Source: an uncultured Elusimicrobium sp.
Lineage (GTDB): Bacteria; Elusimicrobiota; Elusimicrobia; Elusimicrobiales; Elusimicrobiaceae
DNA: 11,501 nt
Direction of reading: 5' to 3'
Assembly (NCBI GenBank): GCA_902767385.1
Contig: CACXHA010000094.1
Span: 1-11,501, forward strand
The notes beneath the pieces were generated by a model that was not told where the DNA came from, did no database searches, and saw only the letters and a list, made by a program, of their open reading frames with translations. This document shows, piece by piece, positions 6,102-11,501 of this stretch. A program made the position numbers and the translations under genes. Each line of letters opens with the position of its first letter. The first letter of the stretch is position 1.

Positions 6102-7346
6102 ATGAATTTGCCGCAAACTTTTATAGATTACACCACTACCTTGTTCGGCCCCACGCGTTGGGAGCGCTACGTGCGTGCGTTTGACGAAGAACCGCCGGTG
6201 AGTATCCGGCTCAATCCGTTTAAGCACCCGGGCGGCCCGATTTTTGAGCACGCTACGCCGGTGCCCTGGTGCCAAAACGGGTACTGGCTGCAAGAGCGGC
6301 CCAACTTCACGTTAGACCCCCTCTTTCACGCCGGAGCGTACTACGTGCAAGAGGCCGGCTCTATGTTCTTAGATTACGTGTTACGCCAATGTGTTACAAG
6401 CCCGGTAAGTGTGCTAGATTTATGCGGTGCTCCCGGCGGAAAATCTACGCTACTGCGTGCGGCTTTGCCGGAAAATTCTGTTCTCATTAGTAACGAGCCG
6501 GACCGCCGCCGCGCTAACATCTTACTGGAAAATATGCTTAAACAAGGCCACCCGGACGTACTGGTCACCCACAACTACGCACACGAACTGGCCCAAACCA
6601 ACCTGGTGTTTGACGTGATTTTGACCGACGTGCCCTGCTCGGGCGAGGGGCTTTTTAGGCGTGATGAAGAAACCGTAAACGAGTGGAGTTTGCAAAACGT
6701 GCATTTTTGCCAAGAACGCCAACGCAAAATTTTAAAAGATGTGTGGCCCTGCCTGCGTACCGGAGGGCTTTTAATTTACAGCACTTGCACTTACAACGTG
6801 CACGAGGACGAAGAAAACGTACGGTGGATTACAGAGGAACTGGGCGCGCAAATAGTGCCGGTACCTGTGCCGACCGAGTGGCAAATTACCGGCTCTTTAC
6901 TGCCGGGCTTTGACGGCCCCGTGTACCGTTTTATTCCGGGCACTACAAAAAGTGAAGGATTATTTTTGTGCGTGCTGCGTAAAATAAGTGACGGTCCACA
7001 GCGCGCCACGTTGCCTGCGTCTTTGCGCGAGCAAGCTAAAAAATTCCGCCAAATTCACGTGCTTAGCGACGGTATCCCCACCGAAGAAATCAAAGGAAAA
7101 GAAAAAATACCGTCGGTAGCGCAAGCGTTGTCTATTACCACGCCTCCGGATAAATACCCGCGCGCGGAACTGACATTAGAACAGGCGCAACGCTATTTAC
7201 ACCGGGAAAGTTTCGTGTTGCCCCCCACTACGCCGCGCGGATTTGTGCTAGTTACTTATAAAGAACGCCCGCTTGGGTTTATGAAAAACCTAGGCGAGCG
7301 TGCCAATAATCTCTATCCCAAAAACTGGGCGATTAAAAAGTTGTAG
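6102..7346 (+). CDS. rRNA (cytosine-5-)-methyltransferase, RsmF/NOL1-NOP2-Sun family
   Basis: This enzyme transfers a methyl group from S-adenosylmethionine to C5 of a cytosine, in this family usually in 16S rRNA. In 414 residues the N-terminal helical part includes RLNPFK (36-41) and YYVQEAGSMF (80-89), the family's YVQE-SM motif. SAM motif I is DLCGAPGGKS (106-115). Motif IV is DVPCSGEGLFR (176-186) with Cys179, the release cysteine, and motif VI STCTY (227-231) has Cys229, the nucleophile that attacks cytosine. The C-terminal 100 residues (RAELTLEQAQRYLHRE, then the GFVLVTYKERPLGFMKN-type ending) match the PUA-like RNA-binding tail of RsmF, which favours RsmF over RsmB. The ATG at 6102 follows TAAAAT by six bases without a ribosome site. 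It diverges from the ABC-F/helicase pair; all three proteins act on RNA or ribosomes. The precise target base cannot be read from sequence. Confidence 0.93.
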   Translation: MNLPQTFIDYTTTLFGPTRWERYVRAFDEEPPVSIRLNPFKHPGGPIFEHATPVPWCQNGYWLQERPNFTLDPLFHAGAYYVQEAGSMFLDYVLRQCVTSPVSVLDLCGAPGGKSTLLRAALPENSVLISNEPDRRRANILLENMLKQGHPDVLVTHNYAHELAQTNLVFDVILTDVPCSGEGLFRRDEETVNEWSLQNVHFCQERQRKILKDVWPCLRTGGLLIYSTCTYNVHEDEENVRWITEELGAQIVPVPVPTEWQITGSLLPGFDGPVYRFIPGTTKSEGLFLCVLRKISDGPQRATLPASLREQAKKFRQIHVLSDGIPTEEIKGKEKIPSVAQALSITTPPDKYPRAELTLEQAQRYLHRESFVLPPTTPRGFVLVTYKERPLGFMKNLGERANNLYPKNWAIKKL

Positions 7347-7365
7347 AGATTCTAGTAAAACCGAG

Positions 7366-7443
7366 ATCCTGAAACAGTTTGATGGGACCCTGAATAACAA
7401 CCTTTCAGGGCGCGGCCTAGCGGTAATGGCCGCGGTTCAGGAT
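7366..7443. repeat. Nested three-stem palindromic element in the convergent intergenic gap
   Basis: Three perfect stems form a three-way junction. The outer stem is ATCCTGAA (7366-7373) with TTCAGGAT (7436-7443). Stem 2 is CCCTGAA (7388-7394) with TTCAGGG (7404-7410), with a 9-base loop. Stem 3 is CGCGGCC (7411-7417) with GGCCGCG (7428-7434), with a 10-base loop. Stems 2 and 3 abut directly and stem 3 is one base from the outer stem. A 14-base single strand links the outer stem to stem 2. The core CCTGAA/TTCAGG occurs twice on each side, so alternative pairings exist. On the plus strand it is followed by a T-rich run (CCTTTTTCTGTTTTTTG). It could be a structured RNA, an extragenic palindromic repeat or MITE-like element, or a branched terminator for rsmF-like and etfA transcripts. 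The 150-base gap 7347-7496 otherwise shows nothing. Confidence 0.7.
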
Positions 7444-7496
7444 GACACCTTTTTCTGTTTTTTGTGCGTTAAATGGAACATCGCGCCTGCCGTTAT

Positions 7497-8492
7497 TTAA
7501 TGTAATACTTCTAGCATGGCGGGGATCACTTCGTGCAAGTCCCCCTCTAACGCAAAATGCGCCGCCTTCATAATAGGAGCATTGGGGTCTTTATTAATAG
7601 CTACAATTACGTTCGCGCCACTCATGCCGGCCATGTGCTGAATCTGGCCCGAAATACCACACGCAATATAGAGCTTGGGTTTTACGGTGCGGCCCGTAAG
7701 ACCGATTTGATACCGGTAATCAATCCACCCGCTATCCACCGGCCCGCGGCTTGCCCCGACGGCGCCGCCTAAACGAGTGGCCAGTTTTTCCAAAAGTTTA
7801 AAACCGTCTTTGCTGCCTACTCCGCGTCCGCCGGCCACAATCACTTCGGCCTCGGACAAGTCCAATCCGCCTTCTTTGCTTTGGATAAACTCCACAAATT
7901 TGGCAAGTGGGGAAACATACTTTGTAGCATCAAATTTAAACGCAATTACTTCGCCTTTGCGGCCTGTTTGCGCGGGTGCTTTTTCGTACGCCATGGGGCG
8001 CAAGGAGCACATCTCCGGCCGGGTTTTGGCGCACGTAATGGTGGCCATTAAGTTGCCGCCAAAGGTTGGGCGCGTGGCGTGCAGTTGTCCGTCTGCCGGG
8101 TTAATGGTTACGTCGGTAGCGTCGGCCGTTAAACCCGTTCCCACAAACACCGCCGTTTTAGCAGAAAGCGAACGGCCCATGTTGGTAGCCGGAATTAAAA
8201 ACTTGTTCGGCTTATACTGCGCCACCAGTTCCGCCAGTACGCGCGCGTATGTATCGTCCATATAATTTTCAAGTGCCGGGTCGTCGCACACATACACCAC
8301 GTCGGCCCCATGACTAATTAAATCTTGCGCAAAATTTTGCACGTTGTGCCCTAACAAAACGGCACACAATTTTTCGTGCAAATCGTCAGCCAACTTGCGC
8401 CCGGCCGTTAAAAGCTCGTAAGCCGTTGGGCTTAACTTGCCGCGCTGGGCCTGGGCAAAAATCCAAACATTTTTATAGTCTTTGATGTTCAT
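7497..8492 (-). CDS. etfA: Electron transfer flavoprotein alpha subunit (EtfA)
   Basis: EtfA and EtfB form a cytoplasmic FAD heterodimer that exchanges electrons with acyl-CoA dehydrogenases. The protein has 331 residues. Its N-terminal domain includes PATNMGRSLSAKTAVFVGTG (101-120) and TADATD (122-127), as in anaerobe EtfA proteins. The C-terminal FAD domain has AGGRGVGS (210-217), LGGAVGASRGPVDSGW (221-236), QIGLTGRTVKPKLYIACGIS (242-261), QIQHMAGM (263-270) and NKDPNAPI (280-287), which together bind FAD. No ferredoxin-like N-terminal extension is present, unlike some clostridial homologues. It is the last gene of the operon, eight bases after the etfB stop, with AGGA as a ribosome site six bases before the ATG. 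No classical hairpin terminator follows; the palindrome at 7366-7443 may serve. Confidence 0.96.
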   Translation of the reverse strand: MNIKDYKNVWIFAQAQRGKLSPTAYELLTAGRKLADDLHEKLCAVLLGHNVQNFAQDLISHGADVVYVCDDPALENYMDDTYARVLAELVAQYKPNKFLIPATNMGRSLSAKTAVFVGTGLTADATDVTINPADGQLHATRPTFGGNLMATITCAKTRPEMCSLRPMAYEKAPAQTGRKGEVIAFKFDATKYVSPLAKFVEFIQSKEGGLDLSEAEVIVAGGRGVGSKDGFKLLEKLATRLGGAVGASRGPVDSGWIDYRYQIGLTGRTVKPKLYIACGISGQIQHMAGMSGANVIVAINKDPNAPIMKAAHFALEGDLHEVIPAMLEVLH

Positions 8493-8500
8493 AAAAAATC

Positions 8501-9298
8501 CTAAATATAGTTATTTTCTTTGAGTAATTCCACCAGTTTGACGGCTTTTTCTTTACCGTTGGCACCGGCTACTATGGTGGCATTTACTTCGCGCTTGGGC
8601 ACGAACGATTTAACCACGCGCGTAGGGCAGTTGTTAATGCCGAGCATGGTTTTATCGGCCTGCACGTCGTCAGCGGTCCACACCGTTACGGTGGCGCGCT
8701 TGGCTTGCATACGCCCTTTTACGCTGCGCACGCGCGGCTTATTGATTTCTTTTACTACGCTAAGCACGCATGGGTAGTTAAGTTCCACCACTTCGCTGCC
8801 GTCCTCGGTCAAGCGTTCTACCACAATGCTTTTTTCGTTCACGCGTACTACTTTTTTAACAAACGCCGCGTTGGGGATTTTCAGCCACGCGGAAATTTGC
8901 GGGCCGATATGTCCGGTGTCGCTATCGTTAGTTTGCTTGCCGCAGATAATTAAATCTACACGTTGCAAACTGTTAATTTTTTCAATGCCTTTACTAAGCG
9001 CGTAAGACGTGGACCACGTGTCCGAACCGGCAAAAGCGCGGTCCCCCAGTTGAAAAACTTCGTCGGCGCCACGGGCAATACTATCGCGCAAGACGGCCTC
9101 GGCCTGCGGCGGGCCCATGGTGATTACGGACACTTTGCCCCCCACCTGTTCTTTAAGCGTAACGGCTTCTTCTAGCGCAAATTCGTCAAAAGGGTTCATG
9201 GCACTTTCGGTGCCGGAGCGGATTAAACACCCGGTGGCGGGATCAATTTTTACGTTGTCGGACTTAGGGGTTTGCTTAACGCAAGCTACAATATGCAT
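8501..9298 (-). CDS. etfB: Electron transfer flavoprotein beta subunit (EtfB)
   Basis: The 265-residue partner of EtfA has AMNPFDEFALEEA (33-45), TMGPPQAEAVLRD (60-72), DRAFAGSDTWSTSYAL (86-101) and CGKQTNDSDTGHIGPQIS (119-136), followed by a C-terminal segment with VKEINKPRVRSVKGRMQAK (182-200). The MGPPQAEAVLRD and DRAFAGSDT pattern resembles EtfB from strict anaerobes, some of which bind a second FAD and bifurcate electrons, more than the mitochondrial or aerobic type that binds AMP. Bifurcation is plausible but not proven by these motifs. It starts two bases after the dehydrogenase stop, with GAGG as a ribosome site within the end of that gene. The dehydrogenase-etfB-etfA order is the usual one in butyryl-CoA dehydrogenase-type clusters. 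Confidence 0.96.
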   Translation of the reverse strand: MHIVACVKQTPKSDNVKIDPATGCLIRSGTESAMNPFDEFALEEAVTLKEQVGGKVSVITMGPPQAEAVLRDSIARGADEVFQLGDRAFAGSDTWSTSYALSKGIEKINSLQRVDLIICGKQTNDSDTGHIGPQISAWLKIPNAAFVKKVVRVNEKSIVVERLTEDGSEVVELNYPCVLSVVKEINKPRVRSVKGRMQAKRATVTVWTADDVQADKTMLGINNCPTRVVKSFVPKREVNATIVAGANGKEKAVKLVELLKENNYI

Positions 9299-9300
9299 AA

Positions 9301-10536
9301 TTATTCCTCATCGCCTTTTGCGGCGTACTCCTTAATTAGAGCGGTTAAAATTTCGTTCTTTTGGATATGTACGGTACCTTCGTAGATTTGGGTGATTTTA
9401 GCGTCGCGCATGTATTTTTCCAGCGGGAAATCACGCATGTACGCAATGCCGCCGCACAGGGTCACACACTCGTCAGCTACTTCCATGGCTACGTTGGAGC
9501 AGAACAGTTTGGCTTCGGCGCTGTATTTGGTCCAACGCTCGCCTTTTAGTTTCTTAAGCTCGTCGTGCACAGGGGTACCGTTGGCAAGTGCGTTTTTGAC
9601 CGCCGGTAAAAACTCGGTGTCCATGCGGTGTGTTAAATTGTAAACCAATGCGCGCCCGGCCTCGGTCTTGGCGGCCAGTTCGGCTACTTTGTGCCCGAGC
9701 GCCTGGAAGGTAATAATCGGCTGACCGAATTGTTTGCGGGTGCGCAAGTACGGAATCGTGGTATCTAATGCACCTTGCGCAATGCCGACGGCTTGCGCCG
9801 CTACACCGGGGCGAGAATAGTCCAACGTTTCTTGCAAGTAGAGTAGCCCGCGCCCTTCGCTGCCCAGTAAATTTTCTTTGGGCACGCGCACATTTTCAAA
9901 AATCAACTCATACGTCGGGTTGGTGCGGATTCCCATTTTTTCTTCTTTTTTGCCGAACGAAAACCCGGGGGTTCCTTTTTCAATGACGAGTAGCGAAATA
10001 CCACGCGGTCCGCGGGCCGGGTTGGTGTTGACGGCTACGGTGTAAAAATCGGCCTCTTTGCCGGTGGAAATAAAGTGTTTAGTGCCGTTGACTACGTAAA
10101 AATCGCCGTCTTTAATGGCGGTGGTTTTAAGGGCCGTCGCGTCGGAGCCGGCTTCGGGCTCGGTTAGCGCGAATGCCCAAAGTTTTTTGCCGCTGGCAAG
10201 GTCCGGGCACCACTTTTCGCGCTGCTCTTTGGTGGCCGCTAAAAACATCGGGATTGCCCCCAAGGCCGACGTACCCGGCGTAAGTGCCAGCCCGGCACAC
10301 GCGCGCGAAAGCTCTTCAAACGCCATGGCCAAGCAGGTAATCCCCCCGCCTAAACCGCCATATTCTTCGGGCAACCACAACCCAAACATGCCGGATTTGC
10401 GGTACTCCTCATACATTTCTTTGGAAAATGTTTCCTTGGCGTCCATTTCGGCGCGCAAGGGTTTTAGTTTTTTCTGGGCCAATTCGCGCGTGGCGTTTAG
10501 CACTTCCTGTTCCATTTCGTTAATAGCGTAGTCCAT
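9301..10536 (-). CDS. Acyl-CoA dehydrogenase (short-chain/butyryl-type), with extra C-terminal-domain segment
   Basis: This FAD enzyme interconverts acyl-CoA and 2-enoyl-CoA, and the adjacent EtfBA is its electron partner. In 411 residues it shows the N-terminal helical domain, the FAD signature FALTEPEAGSDATA (122-135), NGTKHFIST (150-158), the second signature around RKQFGQPIITFQALGHKVAE (277-296) and RDAKITQIYEGTVHIQ (387-402). Glu396 in YEGT aligns with the catalytic base of short- and medium-chain dehydrogenases. Most relatives have about 380 residues; the excess is mainly a charged segment at about 315-345 (TEFLPAVKNALANG, then ELKKLKGERW) between two helices of the C-terminal domain. 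The substrate is unknown because no thiolase, crotonase or CoA ligase is in the window; butyryl-CoA or another short or branched acyl-CoA is the default guess. The ATG overlaps the glycosyltransferase stop by one base (TAATG). Confidence 0.93.
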   Translation of the reverse strand: MDYAINEMEQEVLNATRELAQKKLKPLRAEMDAKETFSKEMYEEYRKSGMFGLWLPEEYGGLGGGITCLAMAFEELSRACAGLALTPGTSALGAIPMFLAATKEQREKWCPDLASGKKLWAFALTEPEAGSDATALKTTAIKDGDFYVVNGTKHFISTGKEADFYTVAVNTNPARGPRGISLLVIEKGTPGFSFGKKEEKMGIRTNPTYELIFENVRVPKENLLGSEGRGLLYLQETLDYSRPGVAAQAVGIAQGALDTTIPYLRTRKQFGQPIITFQALGHKVAELAAKTEAGRALVYNLTHRMDTEFLPAVKNALANGTPVHDELKKLKGERWTKYSAEAKLFCSNVAMEVADECVTLCGGIAYMRDFPLEKYMRDAKITQIYEGTVHIQKNEILTALIKEYAAKGDEE

Positions 10537-11501
10537 TAATGGGCCCCCTGGTTGGTAGGTTTAAATCTTCTTCTGCGACGGAAAAACCGCCGTCTTCCGC
10601 CGTTTTTCTTGGTAGGCGGTACTAAGCTGCGGTATAACCGCTCTTGTTTTTTGACCATCGTGACTACCGTAAATTCGGCAAAGTCCCGCCGGTCTATGTT
10701 GGCTTCAAAACGCTCCATGAGTTGCTTGTGGCGAAGGAGCACTTTTAATTTATCGGCAAAGGTGTTAATGTCGCTGGGTTGCACCAAAAACCCGGTTTTA
10801 TTATTTGTGATGACCTCACTAATGCCGTCCACGTCGTAACAGACGGCCGGCACGCGCATGGCCATCGCTTCCAAGAGCGACATGGGCAACCCCTCACGCA
10901 ACGAAACGCTGGCGTAAATATCGCTAATGGCCAAGAGCTCTAGCGCGTCGTTACGCCAACCGGGGAAAAGCACTTGTTTTTCAATATTTAGATTTTTAAC
11001 TAACGTAGTGACCTGGTCTTTGAGCGAGCCGTCCCCGGTGAAAATGAAATAGACGTTTTTCATTTGTTGCAGCACTTTATAGGCGGCAAAGACAAAGTGT
11101 AGCGGGTTTTTAAGCGGTTTACAGTTGGCAAGTGCCAGCACCACTTTGGCATTAGCCGGAATATTCAAAGAGGCCTTTTTGGCAAGCGGGTCAAATTTTA
11201 GCGGCAAAATGGGGTGGAAATTCACGCCTGCGCGGATAATTTCGGTCCGCACGCCTTTGCCGATACCCAGCTCTTTGGCTTCGGCGGCGTTTTTGCGCGA
11301 TACAAAGACCAGTACGTCGGTAAATTTGGCACAGGTTTTTTCCACCCACACGAAGAATTTAAAATGTTTTTCGCCCTGTTCTTTGGCAAAGCCAAGCCCA
11401 TGGAACGTATGCACCACTTTGGCTTTGCGCCAAAAAATACGCGCGGCAATGCGCCCTAAAATACCGGCTTTGGGCGCGTTGGTGTGCACAATATCGGGGC
11501 G
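10536..11501 (-). CDS. Glycosyltransferase family 4, GT-B fold (5' end outside window)
   Basis: The reading frame runs through the right edge: the codons before the apparent GTG at 11489 read RPDI, continuing into VHTNAPKAGILGR, the usual GT4 N-terminal pattern, so roughly the first 80 residues are missing. The visible 321 residues include HTFHGLGF, ILALANCK-type switch into the second Rossmann domain (here VVLALANCKPLKNP), FTGDGSLKDQV, and REGLPMSLLEAM with the donor-site E-x7-E pair. It probably transfers a sugar from a nucleotide sugar to a cell-surface polysaccharide or lipid on the cytoplasmic face of the membrane; donor and acceptor are unknown. The last 30 residues are extremely basic (GGRRRFFRRRRRFKP), unusual for the family and possibly for membrane or nucleic-acid binding. 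It is translationally coupled to the acyl-CoA dehydrogenase (TAATG). Confidence 0.9.
   Translation of the reverse strand, partial: RPDIVHTNAPKAGILGRIAARIFWRKAKVVHTFHGLGFAKEQGEKHFKFFVWVEKTCAKFTDVLVFVSRKNAAEAKELGIGKGVRTEIIRAGVNFHPILPLKFDPLAKKASLNIPANAKVVLALANCKPLKNPLHFVFAAYKVLQQMKNVYFIFTGDGSLKDQVTTLVKNLNIEKQVLFPGWRNDALELLAISDIYASVSLREGLPMSLLEAMAMRVPAVCYDVDGISEVITNNKTGFLVQPSDINTFADKLKVLLRHKQLMERFEANIDRRDFAEFTVVTMVKKQERLYRSLVPPTKKNGGRRRFFRRRRRFKPTNQGAH

Noticed and set aside
7366..7443. A tRNA or known riboswitch in the three-stem element
   Set aside because: It lacks the acceptor, D-, anticodon and T-arm arrangement and CCA of a tRNA, matches no riboswitch consensus that I recognise, and lies downstream of both flanking genes rather than in a 5' leader.
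7300..7500. A 66-codon plus-strand frame across the end of the methyltransferase and the intergenic palindrome
   Set aside because: It starts inside the methyltransferase in another frame and its sequence is mostly the palindrome; no ribosome site and no protein-like pattern.
11487..11489. GTG as the real start of the glycosyltransferase
   Set aside because: The codons upstream (RPDI) continue a standard GT4 N-terminal motif up to the window edge, so the GTG encodes an internal Val and the gene is simply cut by the edge.

Overview
The window looks like a piece of a compact bacterial chromosome of intermediate GC content. The best guess for the host is a gut-type member of the Elusimicrobiota or a similar anaerobe. 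That guess rests on two free-standing, cysteine-rich type IV pilin-like proteins outside any pilus assembly cluster, and on an acyl-CoA dehydrogenase with an electron transfer flavoprotein of the anaerobe type. No rRNA or other taxonomic marker is present, so the placement is tentative. I see no tRNA, rRNA, transposase, CRISPR array, integrase or phage gene. No gene-free stretch exceeds 300 bases; the longest, 150 bases, holds a structured palindrome.

Layout from left to right. A terminator and nadB (minus strand) come first. Next are two type IV pilin-like genes transcribed away from each other from back-to-back promoters (minus 1680-2186, plus 2288-2752). Each is closed by its own short hairpin terminator. 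Then follows a minus-strand pair, an ABC-F translation factor of the YheS type and a DEAD-box RNA helicase, whose reading frames overlap by four bases. Divergent from this pair is an RsmF/NOL1-type rRNA cytosine methyltransferase (plus 6102-7346). After a 150-base convergent gap there is a tightly packed minus-strand operon of glycosyltransferase (cut by the right edge), acyl-CoA dehydrogenase, etfB and etfA.

The genes form three themes. NadB makes iminoaspartate for de novo NAD synthesis. The ABC-F protein, the helicase and the rRNA methyltransferase all act on ribosomes or RNA, and they face each other across one short symmetric promoter region. The dehydrogenase and EtfBA form a flavin electron-transfer module for acyl-CoA/enoyl-CoA redox chemistry. 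Its pathway partners (thiolase, crotonase and so on) are not in the window.

The most noteworthy signals are regulatory and structural rather than a new enzyme system. They are: (i) three genes whose -10-like box lies exactly six bases before the ATG with no ribosome binding site, suggesting leaderless mRNAs; (ii) a perfect 10-bp inverted repeat that places the two -10 boxes of a divergent promoter symmetrically; (iii) a three-stem nested palindrome at 7366-7443 that could be a structured RNA or a mobile palindromic repeat; (iv) a DETD in place of DEAD in the helicase; (v) an extra segment in the acyl-CoA dehydrogenase and a very basic tail on the glycosyltransferase. I do not see convincing evidence for a wholly new multi-gene system.
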